Source: Gammaproteobacteria bacterium (GTDB lineage: Bacteria > Pseudomonadota > Gammaproteobacteria > Pseudomonadales > Azotimanducaceae). From it: 11,490 nucleotides of DNA. The notes beneath the pieces are model-generated. The model worked only from the letters and a program-made list of their open reading frames with translations. It did no database searches and was not told where the DNA came from. Both the position numbers and the translations under genes were made by a program. Of the stretch, positions 1-6,966 are shown piece after piece (the first letter of the stretch is position 1; every line of letters starts with the position of its first letter). The DNA lies in the NCBI GenBank assembly GCA_002727775.1, contig PBUF01000029.1:16402-27891 (forward strand). The letters are read 5' to 3'.

Positions 1-666
1 AGAGGCGAAACTCACAAAGTGAAGTTCTTAGACCCGGACTTAGGTCTAATAAACATTAATGATGACGTACCTCTCTGGTTCTCGGCCTTCGGGCCTAAGT
101 CCCAGGACTTAACGGCCCAATTGAAAGCCGGTTGGTTAAATTTTGGCGTGGCAAACACGGAAGGCGCACTCAACTCAATGCGAAATTCCTGGGAGAAAGC
201 AGATAACGATGCGTCTGCTTTAAAAAGTAATTTATTCTTTTTAGGCGCTGTGCTCTCGGGTGATCAGGAAACAGATGAAGCTCGAATCATGGCAGAAGCT
301 GCTCCGGCGACAGCTGTCTTGTTTCATAATCTGGCTGATGAGGTTGGTCCGATGGGCGGTGCTAATTTGGATTTAGGTCCGATGTCTAATGTGTTGGCGG
401 AGTATCTAGCGATACATGAGAAATACCATCCAGAGGATGGTAAGTATCTGGAAAATCATAAAGGTCATTTGATGTACGTAAGGCCCGAAGAGGTTCATAT
501 CACTCCTGATTTAGCAAAAGCGACAACTATGACAGGGACTCACGACGAGTTGGTCTCTAGGTTTAGAGAGATAAAATCTCAAGGATACAGTCAAGTAACG
601 GTGCAGTTGGTGCACGAGCATGAAGACGCTCTAGAGCGCTGGGCAAAAGTTTTTGATGATGTGTAG
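1..666 (+). CDS. LLM-class (luciferase-like) flavin-dependent monooxygenase, C-terminal part; 5' end outside the window
   Basis: The reading frame is open from the first base (it begins Arg-Gly-Glu-Thr-His-Lys) and ends at TAG 664-666. The GTG at 19 is therefore probably not the real start. Family members usually have about 320-350 residues, so roughly the N-terminal third is missing. Visible landmarks are the segment 'VPLWFSAFGPKSQDLTAQ', which matches the strand before the conserved Gly-Pro and the following helix, a middle region rich in helix, and near the C-terminus 'TGTHDELVSRFREIKSQGY', typical of the end of F420- or FMN-dependent bacterial luciferase-like enzymes. Such enzymes oxidise or oxygenate small organic substrates in the cytoplasm using reduced flavin or F420. 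Which cofactor and substrate apply cannot be decided here. The gene ends at a strong terminator shared with the converging gene. Family assignment is fairly secure, function is not. Confidence 0.8.
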   Translation, partial: RGETHKVKFLDPDLGLININDDVPLWFSAFGPKSQDLTAQLKAGWLNFGVANTEGALNSMRNSWEKADNDASALKSNLFFLGAVLSGDQETDEARIMAEAAPATAVLFHNLADEVGPMGGANLDLGPMSNVLAEYLAIHEKYHPEDGKYLENHKGHLMYVRPEEVHITPDLAKATTMTGTHDELVSRFREIKSQGYSQVTVQLVHEHEDALERWAKVFDDV

Positions 667-707
667 GAGTTTCGAGTAAAAGCGATCGAGGGCAAGACTG
701 AAACTAT

Positions 708-740
708 AAGAACCCCGCCATTAGAGACGGGGTTCTTTTT
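708..740 (+). terminator. Rho-independent terminator of the LLM gene, between converging genes
   Basis: A perfect 10-bp stem (AAGAACCCCG at 708-717 with CGGGGTTCTT at 728-737) encloses a 10-nt loop and continues into a run of five T (736-740). It lies 42 bases after the LLM stop and just before the 3' end of the opposing gene. Read leftward, the same stem has A-rich sequence before it but only TTAT after it, so it may act weakly on the minus strand too. Seen directly in the sequence. Confidence 0.9.
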
Positions 741-751
741 AAGAAGGAATG

Positions 752-1492
752 TTAATCAAAGTCCTCTAAAGAATAATTGTGGTTATAGGTTGCTAGCATG
801 TTAAACAAAGATCTATTCACCACGATCATGTGCTGACTAGCAATCTCGACCCAGTTCGCCCAGGCTTTTGTTTGGTACATGTAGTCGAGCCACTTTTCCA
901 TCTCCGCCATGCTTTCATAGCCAACGACTATTTCGTGGGTCACTCGTCCATCAGGGCTTGCTTGGCCTCGTCGGATTTCGACAAGCCAAATTTGCCCAGG
1001 AAAATCCTTTGCTTCTCCTGATTTCATCAAGCCGTCAAGACCAGCAGCTATAGCTTGAGGATTGGTCACCTGTATTCTGACGAGGTCGAAAACGGTGTCG
1101 TTATTTGAAACCTCGCCCCAGCTCATGAGGGGCTTGGCCATATATTGGCTAACCGAAGTTGCTACTTCGTTGATAGAGTTCATGAAGGCATTTTGTTCTT
1201 TGCTACCGTTGAACTTGGCATTCCATTTTTCGCTTTCTGCAAGACTTGGATACAGGACAACAACCCGGTGTGTCGTAGGATTGGCTCCATCGAAGGAGAC
1301 TGATTGAAGCTGAAGCTGAGCTGTTCGATCTCCTGCAAGTTTGCTCTGTTGTAACGTTTCAACTGCTTCTGCGTAGGCGTTCTCTTGGCCTGGCTGTACG
1401 GCCCATTCGTAGACTATGGCAGTTTCTGAGGCTTGAGTAATTGTAGATCCGAGTAAGGCAATACTCGCAATTAGTATCAGTAGATGTTTCAT
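752..1492 (-). CDS. Secreted protein with two tandem dimeric alpha/beta-barrel-like domains, function unknown
   Basis: The 246-residue product begins with a clear signal peptide (MKHLLILIASIALLGSTITQA, probable cut after Ala21), so it is exported to the periplasm or beyond. The mature part is an internal duplication: 'THRVVVLYPSLAESEKW' at residues 74-90 recurs as 'THEIVVGYESMAEMEKW' at 185-201, with 11 of 17 residues identical and a spacing of 111 residues. Each unit of about 105 residues alternates strand and helix in the manner of ABM/EthD/NIPSNAP-type ferredoxin-like folds; that fold call is inference. ATG start with AAGGA about 7 bases upstream. It lies 62 bases downstream of another secreted protein of similar size and apparently similar architecture, and they probably share a transcript. 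No catalytic residues are recognisable. Confidence 0.8.
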   Translation of the reverse strand: MKHLLILIASIALLGSTITQASETAIVYEWAVQPGQENAYAEAVETLQQSKLAGDRTAQLQLQSVSFDGANPTTHRVVVLYPSLAESEKWNAKFNGSKEQNAFMNSINEVATSVSQYMAKPLMSWGEVSNNDTVFDLVRIQVTNPQAIAAGLDGLMKSGEAKDFPGQIWLVEIRRGQASPDGRVTHEIVVGYESMAEMEKWLDYMYQTKAWANWVEIASQHMIVVNRSLFNMLATYNHNYSLEDFD

Positions 1493-1517
1493 TATTTTTC
1501 CTTGATTTAGATGTATC

Positions 1518-1540
1518 TAGCCCTGCCAGTGACAGGGCTA
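1518..1540 (-). other. Hairpin between the two secreted-protein genes
   Basis: TAGCCCTG (1518-1525) and CAGGGCTA (1533-1540) form a perfect 8-bp stem with a 7-nt loop. It lies 14 bases beyond the stop of the upstream leftward gene and 25 bases before the next start. No T-run follows on either strand, so a classical Rho-independent terminator is unlikely. A partial terminator or an mRNA-stabilising 3' hairpin that sets different levels of the two proteins is a reasonable inference. Confidence 0.5.
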
Positions 1541-1554
1541 ACCCTTAGTTGAGT

Positions 1555-2328
1555 TTACTGGTTGCGCTTTACTATCGTGTGAGTCATTAGAAGCTCTCCG
1601 CTACAATCAGCGTAGGAGTCATAATAATCCTGTCTTCCTCTCCACCCCTCATTGTTGGCCAAGTTGTTTTGGGCTTTAGCATACGCTTTCATGTCAGCGT
1701 AAGTATTCCAGTGATAAAACTCGCCTGGAAATTGACCTTTCCGTGCGCCTGCGCTGGGATAACCGATTCCCCACCACTGCATTGCAGCATCATCAGTTAG
1801 CCCGTCTCTATAGGTTCTATGTCGCGCAATTAACGAGTCCTGTGACACGCCGTCTTTTCTGGTGCACCAATTAACGGTGACTACACCCTGGTCGTCTTGT
1901 CTGGCGGATGCCTTTCTAAACATAGGATAGATAGTGCCCACCACTCGAGTGCAATCCATGATTTTGTTGTAAGCTGCAAAAACAGATTGCCCTTCGCTGG
2001 AAGTTAGGAATTTGTCCCACCCGTCTCCAAAGGTTTCCCAAGTCATCCAGTCCACGGCGATAAAATCGTAAGGTATAGTGCTTGCGCCCGTGAAAAGCGG
2101 CTCTAAACGGCTCCTGGTAATGTTTACTCCGTTGTCATCGTGCCATTTATGCAATTTGACATCGATTTTATCAACGTCAGTTAGAGTGGCTTTCCCTTTC
2201 AATGTGCAGAGATGACTGCTTTGTGAAACGCCTTCGCCGATATCCACTAGCCAACCCGAACCATGGTCGTCGGCCTGGATAACGCCAAAGGCCAGAACAC
2301 CTAGAATTGCCGATATTAGTTTTTTCAT
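1555..2328 (-). CDS. Secreted protein of unknown function with duplicated domain and four periodic cysteines
   Basis: The start chosen is ATG 2326-2328 (257 residues). It has AGGA seven bases upstream and gives an immediate signal peptide (MKKLISAILGVLAFGVIQA, probable cut after Ala19). The ATG 36 bases further upstream would add a non-secretory stretch in front of the signal peptide. The mature protein looks like two related halves. Cys41 and Cys126 in the first half and Cys155 and Cys242 in the second are spaced 85 and 87 residues apart, and both halves carry aromatic-rich Phe/Trp stretches (DFIAVDWMTWETF near 88-100, EFYHWNTY near 203-210) followed by helices. This would allow one disulfide per domain in the periplasm. 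It is followed by the other two-domain secreted protein. No enzyme family is recognised; a binding or stress-related envelope role is only a guess. Confidence 0.75.
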   Translation of the reverse strand: MKKLISAILGVLAFGVIQADDHGSGWLVDIGEGVSQSSHLCTLKGKATLTDVDKIDVKLHKWHDDNGVNITRSRLEPLFTGASTIPYDFIAVDWMTWETFGDGWDKFLTSSEGQSVFAAYNKIMDCTRVVGTIYPMFRKASARQDDQGVVTVNWCTRKDGVSQDSLIARHRTYRDGLTDDAAMQWWGIGYPSAGARKGQFPGEFYHWNTYADMKAYAKAQNNLANNEGWRGRQDYYDSYADCSGELLMTHTIVKRNQ

Positions 2329-2388
2329 CTTGTTCCTCATTATTATTTTTGGAGCTTCGATCATAGCGAAAAGGGTCGAGTTTGTATG

Positions 2389-2408
2389 ATCAATTCAACG
2401 CGATTGAT
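2389..2408. repeat. Small inverted repeat ATCAAT/ATTGAT
   Basis: ATCAAT (2389-2394) and ATTGAT (2403-2408) are separated by 8 bases. The pair lies directly behind the stop of the small leftward gene and upstream of the secreted-protein gene that starts at 2328. No T-run follows on the minus strand, so it is not a convincing terminator. An operator-like role is possible but unsupported beyond its position. Confidence 0.3.
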
Positions 2409-2783
2409 TCATTTTTTGGCGTACATTTTTTTCATCAGTCGTATTGCGAGTCTGTCAATTGGGTTTAAGCGATCTTGATATATGTTTTCTCCATTGCACA
2501 TAATCGATATTTTTCGCGTGAGTGCTCCTCCGTTGAACACTTCGATATTTTGAATTTGCTCTGAGACCTCTAGCGCCTTAAGAATGGGTTTTTCTGGGTT
2601 AAACAGTTCAACTACTGAATCAAAGTTATCGTCGTCGACCTGGTCGATTTCTATTTTATCCAGCAGGTGTCCGTCGATCAGTAATTCACCTCCCAACTTT
2701 CCGCTCCAGTTAAACCAGCTAGTCACCTTTATCTCGTAACCCAGATGTTTAATGCGCCATTCTTGATGATTAGGTTTAGACAT
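2409..2783 (-). CDS. Conserved-looking small protein of unknown function
   Basis: This 124-residue ORF encodes a soluble protein without signal peptide or membrane segment. It is rich in predicted beta strands in its first 100 residues (for example 'GGELLIDGHLLDKIEID' and 'RKISIMCNGENIYQDR'), with a basic C-terminal helix ending RLAIRLMKKMYAKK. The two Asp/Asn-Gly turns (IDG near 37-39, CNGE near 96-99) look like a repeated beta-hairpin, but I do not recognise the family. No strong Shine-Dalgarno is seen before ATG 2781-2783. The ORF is long, its composition resembles its neighbours, and no competing frame exists, which supports it being real. It lies 80 bases upstream of the secreted-protein gene in the same direction and is divergent from the membrane-protein gene at 2881. 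Confidence 0.65.
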   Translation of the reverse strand: MSKPNHQEWRIKHLGYEIKVTSWFNWSGKLGGELLIDGHLLDKIEIDQVDDDNFDSVVELFNPEKPILKALEVSEQIQNIEVFNGGALTRKISIMCNGENIYQDRLNPIDRLAIRLMKKMYAKK

Positions 2784-2880
2784 TTCGATCTGTGCTTTTT
2801 ACGAACGCTTACATTACTAGATTTGAGCCTTGTCTCTCTAGTGTGTTTCGCTAGGCTGTTAAACAATTAGCTATCAAAAG

Positions 2881-3396
2881 GTGAAAGTCACGAATTGGGA
2901 TGCGATAGGCGCGATGGGGGAGATAATTGGTGCTATAGCGGTATTGGCGACACTCTATTATTTGTCAGGCCAGATTAAGATCAACTCCAGGGAGATTGAG
3001 CGTGCTAATGATTATCAAAGTGCACAGTCTGTTCTAGGCACCAATGGGCTATACGTTCAGATTTGGCAACCATTGATGCAGGACAATGAGTTAGCCGCTA
3101 TCTATTTAAAAGGGATCGAAAATGCGCCGATGTCTAAAGTAGAAGAGTTCAGATTTTGCACATACATCAATACTTTTCTTGCGCTCATCGAAGCGCTAAT
3201 TAACCAAAATGAGGCTGGGGTGAGTTTCGACGAATTGAATGACGACGTTGAAACGACATTCGATTTATTGAATCCTTATCTTGAGAAAATCCTCAACACT
3301 GTGGTGGGAAAGCGGTGGCTTGAGGAGGAGGCGCCATCACTTTTCACTCATGAATTCCTCGATGCCTTGCGGGAGTTTGGGCCGCTGAGATCCTGA
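2881..3396 (+). CDS. Single-pass membrane protein of unknown function
   Basis: The 171-residue product starts at GTG 2881, the only likely in-frame start after the stop at 2860-2862; the upstream Shine-Dalgarno is weak (AAAAG directly adjacent). Residues about 9-29 (IGAMGEIIGAIAVLATLYYLS) form one transmembrane helix, followed by 'QIKINSREIERAND' and a mostly helical cytoplasmic domain with a Trp (W146) and acidic patches. Short proteins beginning with a 'GEIIGAIAVLATLYYL'-type anchor followed by a helical domain are common as hypothetical proteins in marine proteobacteria; I cannot attach a function. It stands alone in orientation, 97 bases from the divergent gene and 128 bases before the metallo-hydrolase gene, which has its own likely promoter. 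Confidence 0.7.
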   Translation: MKVTNWDAIGAMGEIIGAIAVLATLYYLSGQIKINSREIERANDYQSAQSVLGTNGLYVQIWQPLMQDNELAAIYLKGIENAPMSKVEEFRFCTYINTFLALIEALINQNEAGVSFDELNDDVETTFDLLNPYLEKILNTVVGKRWLEEEAPSLFTHEFLDALREFGPLRS

Positions 3397-3417
3397 GCTC
3401 GACTTGTAATTCGATAA

Positions 3418-3446
3418 TTGTTCGGTTGGGGAGTTCTTTTTATACT
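3418..3446 (+). promoter_or_regulatory. Candidate sigma70 promoter of the metallo-hydrolase gene
   Basis: TTGTTC at 3418-3423 and TATACT at 3441-3446 are separated by exactly 17 bases. Transcription would start near 3453, leaving a leader of about 70 bases that contains a hairpin (3473-3497) before the AGGAGG Shine-Dalgarno. Judged by eye against the sigma70 consensus. Confidence 0.45.
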
Positions 3447-3472
3447 TCTTGGCATTAGATAGGGCGGCTGGA

Positions 3473-3497
3473 GTTTGAGAACTTGTTTTGCTCAAAC
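3473..3497 (+). other. Leader hairpin upstream of the metallo-hydrolase gene
   Basis: GTTTGAG (3473-3479) pairs with CTCAAAC (3491-3497) around an 11-nt loop. It lies in the expected 5' untranslated leader, 15 bases before the Shine-Dalgarno AGGAGG (3513-3518). It does not cover the ribosome site, so it may only stabilise the message. Confidence 0.35.
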
Positions 3498-3524
3498 GAA
3501 TAGACGATTGGTAGGAGGATTATC

Positions 3525-4496
3525 GTGAGAAAAATCACATTTCTTGGCTTGATTTGTTTCATGCTCCCTCTTATGGGCGTCTCAAACCCCTCTAAATATG
3601 AAATCACTGTTCTCGCAACGAACATTGCTAACTTTGGCGGCTTTGGCGAATGGAGCTTTGGAGCGCTCTACGAGGGCGCCGATGAGACCATTATGTTCGA
3701 CACCGGGTTTCATGAAGACACGGTGATGCATAACGCGAAAAGGTTAGGAAAGGATTTGTCTAAAGTTGAAAAGGTCGTTTTAAGTCATTTTCATGCGGAT
3801 CATACTGGTGGCTTGTTAAAGCTGCGTAGGGAGTATAGTCGAATTAATAAGAGTGCTTTTTCAAAGGTCTATGTTGCGAGGGGTTTCTTTGACCAAAGAC
3901 TTAATTCAAAAGCCGAAATCGACAGTTCCAACAGGCTTGGCCCGGGAGGATTTGAAAGAGTGTCTACTTTCAGGAGCAAGGCTGAGTCTCTGGGAATCAC
4001 CTTTATAGTTGTTGAGGGTCCCACGGAGGTTGCTGACAATTTGTTCATAACGGGACCAGTGGCGAGACAGAACGAACACTACAACGGTCCATCTGGCCTC
4101 TTTGTCAAAATAGATGGTTCTCTTGCTCCTGATATCATTCGTGATGATCAATCGCTCGGTATGCTCACAGAAAAGGGTTGGGTGATGATGTCTGGTTGTG
4201 GGCATGCTGGAATAATTAATACCGGTGAGGCTTTGCGCGGCATTAAGGATCGTCCAATTTATGCTGCGATGGGAGGCTTTCACTTGTGGCTTGCTGAGGA
4301 CGAGGTTGTTAATCGAACTGCCAAATGGCTTGGTGAGGCGGGTTTGGAAAAATTTTTGGGAGGGCACTGTACGGGAATACACGCGACTAACCAAATAAGT
4401 GATCTATTGGGGTTAGAAAGGCATGAGATTTCTCATACTGCGGTTGGTAGCGTTTTGACCCGAGATCTGAATATCATTAGAAGTTCGGTGGAATGA
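3525..4496 (+). CDS. Exported metallo-beta-lactamase-fold hydrolase, COG1237 (dihydropteroate-synthase-associated MBL) type
   Basis: GTG 3525 follows a perfect AGGAGG with 6-base spacing. The 323 residues begin with a signal peptide (MRKITFLGLICFMLPLMGVS, cut near residue 20; no lipobox). The metallo-beta-lactamase metal motif HxHxDH is present at His88, His90, Asp92, His93 (SHFHADHTGG), preceded by 'FDTGFHEDTVMHNAKRLG'. Further ligands are likely His227 in 'MMSGCGHAGIINT', His253 in 'GGFHL' and His281 in 'GGHCTG'. The GCGHAG...GGFHL pattern is characteristic of COG1237, related to archaeal ribofuranosylaminobenzene-phosphate synthase-type proteins, rather than of glyoxalase II or beta-lactamases. 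In bacteria these proteins are usually cytoplasmic or exported hydrolases of unknown substrate. Export to the periplasm suggests hydrolysis of an extracellular ester or phosphoester. It is 84 bases upstream of the CmcJ-like gene and may be co-transcribed with it. Confidence 0.85.
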   Translation: MRKITFLGLICFMLPLMGVSNPSKYEITVLATNIANFGGFGEWSFGALYEGADETIMFDTGFHEDTVMHNAKRLGKDLSKVEKVVLSHFHADHTGGLLKLRREYSRINKSAFSKVYVARGFFDQRLNSKAEIDSSNRLGPGGFERVSTFRSKAESLGITFIVVEGPTEVADNLFITGPVARQNEHYNGPSGLFVKIDGSLAPDIIRDDQSLGMLTEKGWVMMSGCGHAGIINTGEALRGIKDRPIYAAMGGFHLWLAEDEVVNRTAKWLGEAGLEKFLGGHCTGIHATNQISDLLGLERHEISHTAVGSVLTRDLNIIRSSVE

Positions 4497-4580
4497 GCCG
4501 CGTGAATATTTATGGAAAAAAGCGATATGCGAGTGCCTTGATAGTCGCGAGCCTAGTCAGAGGTTAAAAAGAAAAGAATC

Positions 4581-5423
4581 ATGGATTTTACTGGCCGGTT
4601 AAATTTCACCTACCCGCAAATCGCAGAGAAAGACTCTCCCGAACGTAAGGCGTTTGATTTTTCTAGAATCAATCGGCCCACGACGATACGCGATGCGCGA
4701 TCAATTTTTGGTCTTGAAGCAGAAGCATCAGACGCCACAGAACTGTTGACCGACGGAATTGGCTTTCTGTTAGTGAAATCTGAGTCGAAGGTTGTTGACT
4801 GGCGGGATACAGAAGAGGTTTCTGCCAAACACTATCCTGAATGCAAGATTATGGCCGAGGCTCTACTTCCTGAAGCCAAGATCTTGGCCATCGAGTCTCA
4901 CACATTTCGGGATGAAGACAAAAAAGAGCATTATTTTGTAGATGGTATCCAGTACGGCCCTCCAGCCTTGGCGGTTCACAATGACTATGCGGATTCCTTT
5001 AGTTCAGACGGAACTACTATTACCCAAAGCTTTGCCGAGATAATAGGGTTGCCCACGAATAAGCGCATGATTGGGTTAAATATCTGGCGCTCAGTTTCCT
5101 CCAAACCACTCGAACGGTTTCCTTTAGCGATTTGCGATAGGACGTCAATTGATCTTGATGATCTGGAATACAAGCCCAACGTGAATGCGCCGAAGCCCTT
5201 TAACGCTCACTACTGCAAACCAAACGACAACCAGCGCTGGTACTATTATTCAAAGATGAGTCGAGAGGAGGCTTTAGTCTTTTTGACTTATGATTCGCAT
5301 CCTCCCGGTGGTGACTTATTCCGTCCTACTTTACATACTGCGGTGCAGTTGCCGGATTCTGATGGTCTTCAACCTCGAGAAAGCATTGAGGTTCGGATTT
5401 TTGCTGAATTGCCTTTGCCTTAA
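4581..5423 (+). CDS. CmcJ/NvfI/AsaB-family oxidoreductase (putative Fe(II)/2-oxoglutarate-type), copy 1
   Basis: The 280-residue cytoplasmic protein carries the family signatures in order: a metal-binding HxD at His133-Asp135 ('VHNDYAD'), 'LNIWRSV' (166-172), 'FPLAICDRTSI' (180-190), 'QRWYYYSKMSREEALVF' (218-234), 'TYDS' (236-239), a distal histidine in 'LHTAV' (His252) and the C-terminal 'RESIEVR' (266-272), whose arginine would bind the co-substrate. All metal-binding positions expected of an active enzyme are present. Characterised relatives include CmcJ of cephamycin biosynthesis and the fungal endoperoxidase NvfI; most bacterial members have unknown substrates. The length is normal for the family. 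The Shine-Dalgarno is poor (AAAAGAA). It sits between the exported hydrolase and an esterase. A second, clearly divergent copy lies 4.2 kb downstream. Confidence 0.8.
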   Translation: MDFTGRLNFTYPQIAEKDSPERKAFDFSRINRPTTIRDARSIFGLEAEASDATELLTDGIGFLLVKSESKVVDWRDTEEVSAKHYPECKIMAEALLPEAKILAIESHTFRDEDKKEHYFVDGIQYGPPALAVHNDYADSFSSDGTTITQSFAEIIGLPTNKRMIGLNIWRSVSSKPLERFPLAICDRTSIDLDDLEYKPNVNAPKPFNAHYCKPNDNQRWYYYSKMSREEALVFLTYDSHPPGGDLFRPTLHTAVQLPDSDGLQPRESIEVRIFAELPLP

Positions 5424-5463
5424 GTGCGCTCTCTAAATCTTAGTGTCCCTCGTTCTATTGTTG

Positions 5464-5499
5464 ATTCTCATCATCTCGGATAAATTGAGAGTATTTTTT
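5464..5499 (+). terminator. Possible weak terminator after the first CmcJ-like gene
   Basis: ATTCTCA (5464-5470) pairs with TGAGAGT (5486-5492), one G-U pair, around a 15-nt loop and is followed by ATTTTTT (5493-5499). The T-run is good, but the stem is short and AT-rich, so termination would be partial. The esterase gene starts 17 bases later, so this could modulate readthrough. Confidence 0.35.
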
Positions 5500-5516
5500 A
5501 GACGGTTGGAAAATAA

Positions 5517-6461
5517 ATGTCTACTACAAAGCACCTTTTAGACCCCGAGTTACAAGTCATGGCGGATGCTCCTTTTATACCAGAGCTCACCGACGACAAC
5601 ATAAGTAAGGCTAGGGACAATATGGCGGCAAACGCTGTGGGTCTAGCCGACCCAGCATCTCATAATGTGCAACGCAGCGAGATTTTTGTATCCCAACCTG
5701 ATGGTCCCGATGTGCGGTGTCTGCTTTATCAACCCAAAGCTGATGCAGATAACAATAGAGCAGGATATCTACACATTCATGGGGGCGGTTATTTGTTTGG
5801 CGCTCCTGAAGGATCTGACCTTTCAAACCTGTTAATCGCTTCAAAATTGGGGGTTACCGTCCTGTCGGTGGATTATCGACTAGCTCCTGAACACCCGATA
5901 CCTGCACCATTAGATGATTGTTATGCGGCTTTAGCTTATTTACACGAACACGCTGAAGAGCTAGGTGTTGATGTGAGACGAATTGGGATAGGTGGTGAGA
6001 GTGCAGGGGGAGGGCTGGCAGCTGCGTTGGCAATTAAGGCCCGGGATGCAGGCGAATATGCTGTGTGCTTTCAGGCACTCACGTACCCGATGCTAGACGA
6101 TCGAACCGGATCTGAGCAGAACCCTGGTGATCCGCTGGTTGGTGAATTTGTTTGGACTCGCCAGCTAAATCAATACGGTTGGAGTCGTTATCTTGGTGAT
6201 GCCGAAAGAGCCGCCCCTCAAGTGCCGGCTAGACTCGACTCTTACGCAGGGTTGCCACCGACCTGGATGTTTACTGCCACTATGGATCTTTTTAGAGACG
6301 AAAATATTGATTACGCGAGACGATTGATGGAGGCAGAAGTATCTTGTGATTTAGTGGTTTACCCAGGGGCCTGCCATGGATTTCAGATGGTTGAAGGCTC
6401 AAAAATAAGTAAAAGATATCGAAAAGATTTCATGGAGGCATTGGAACGAGGGTTGGGGTAA
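5517..6461 (+). CDS. Alpha/beta hydrolase (esterase) of the hormone-sensitive-lipase family
   Basis: This is a full-length 314-residue HSL (Lip-H/bHSL) family carboxylesterase without signal peptide, so cytoplasmic. The oxyanion-hole motif HGGG is at residues 88-91. The family block 'VDYRLAPEHPIPAPLDD' follows at 118-134. The nucleophile elbow GESAG places the catalytic serine at 162. The acid is probably Asp257 or Asp261 ('MDLFRDE'), and the catalytic histidine is His287 in 'CHGF'. These enzymes cleave short-chain acyl esters. The ATG at 5517 has only a modest Shine-Dalgarno (TTGGAAAA). It follows the first CmcJ-like gene by 93 bases with a weak terminator between, and precedes the Rid gene, which has its own promoter. 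An esterase next to an oxygenase suggests stepwise cleavage of an ester substrate, but this is inference. Confidence 0.9.
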   Translation: MSTTKHLLDPELQVMADAPFIPELTDDNISKARDNMAANAVGLADPASHNVQRSEIFVSQPDGPDVRCLLYQPKADADNNRAGYLHIHGGGYLFGAPEGSDLSNLLIASKLGVTVLSVDYRLAPEHPIPAPLDDCYAALAYLHEHAEELGVDVRRIGIGGESAGGGLAAALAIKARDAGEYAVCFQALTYPMLDDRTGSEQNPGDPLVGEFVWTRQLNQYGWSRYLGDAERAAPQVPARLDSYAGLPPTWMFTATMDLFRDENIDYARRLMEAEVSCDLVVYPGACHGFQMVEGSKISKRYRKDFMEALERGLG

Positions 6462-6500
6462 CTGTATCGGGGCAGACATTTGGACTTAGTTTTAATTGTT

Positions 6501-6541
6501 TTGATCAAGTTCCAAGTAACGTTTCTAATCGAATTAACGTT
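6501..6541 (+). promoter_or_regulatory. Promoter of the Rid-family gene with a paired AACGTT palindrome
   Basis: TTGATC at 6501-6506 and TCTAAT at 6524-6529 are spaced by 17 bases, a good sigma70 arrangement. Two copies of the palindrome AACGTT lie at 6518-6523 and 6536-6541, 18 bases centre to centre, flanking the -10 element and covering the expected start site near 6536. That position would suit a repressor operator. The promoter is a visual match, the operator is inference. Confidence 0.45.
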
Positions 6542-6576
6542 CGCCTTTGGATGTTGTTTTTTTTAAGGAGTGACAT

Positions 6577-6966
6577 GTGCCTATAAACAAAAAGTTGTAC
6601 AAAGCTGGCCCCTATGCCGATTTTTTTGCCCAGGGCGTTTTAGTGGGTGATTTGCTGACGTTAGCTGGTCAAATAGGAGCAGACGCCAACGGAGAAACTC
6701 CTGACGATCTGAAAGGTCAAATGTTAGTGTGCTATGAGAATATTCGAGCAATCTTGGAGGAGTTTGGAGCAACCATGGAAAACGTGGTAGATGAGACCTG
6801 GTTTGTCACGGATGTCGAAGAGTGCATGCAGCAGGTAGGTGATTTGTTCAGTGCCAGGGAGAAGGTATATGGTCGTAAGCCAGAGGTTAGTCAGACGCTG
6901 GTTGGTGTGACCGCGCTTGTCGATCCTGCTTTAAAGATAGAAATTAAGTGCATCGCGCGAGTGTAA
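6577..6966 (+). CDS. Rid (YjgF/YER057c/UK114) family protein lacking the catalytic arginine
   Basis: The 129-residue product has the usual Rid length and signatures: 'FAQGVLVGDLLTLAGQIGAD', the 'QMLVCYENIRAILEEFGATMENVVDETWFVTD' block (helix then strand) and the C-terminal 'VDPALKIEIKCIARV'. Canonical RidA deaminates enamine/imine intermediates using an arginine in the segment just before the last strands (RSxVxV). Here that segment reads PEVSQTLVGV, so by alignment the arginine is replaced by Gln106. This places it in an arginine-less subfamily (the Rid4-7 type of the published classification), whose activities are largely unknown, and argues against canonical imine deamination. The start is GTG 6577, six bases after AAGGAG (6565-6570). 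An ATG two bases earlier in another frame stops after three codons. Cytoplasmic. Own promoter upstream. Confidence 0.85.
   Translation: MPINKKLYKAGPYADFFAQGVLVGDLLTLAGQIGADANGETPDDLKGQMLVCYENIRAILEEFGATMENVVDETWFVTDVEECMQQVGDLFSAREKVYGRKPEVSQTLVGVTALVDPALKIEIKCIARV

Noticed and set aside
19..21. GTG at 19 as the start of the LLM gene
   Set aside because: The frame is open to the window edge and the protein would lack about a third of the family length, so the gene is cut by the window.
2362..2364. Upstream ATG for the second secreted protein (269 residues)
   Set aside because: It would put twelve residues before a classic signal peptide, has no ribosome site, and overlaps a TATGAT -10-like sequence on the minus strand. 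ATG 2326-2328 has AGGA in place.
3906..4394. 162-codon minus-strand ORF inside the metallo-hydrolase gene
   Set aside because: Antisense shadow of a gene with a complete set of family motifs; its translation shows no recognisable domain.
4512..4541. Nine-codon ORF (MEKSDMRVP) before the first CmcJ-like gene
   Set aside because: No Shine-Dalgarno and no regulatory amino-acid run, so nothing supports a leader peptide.
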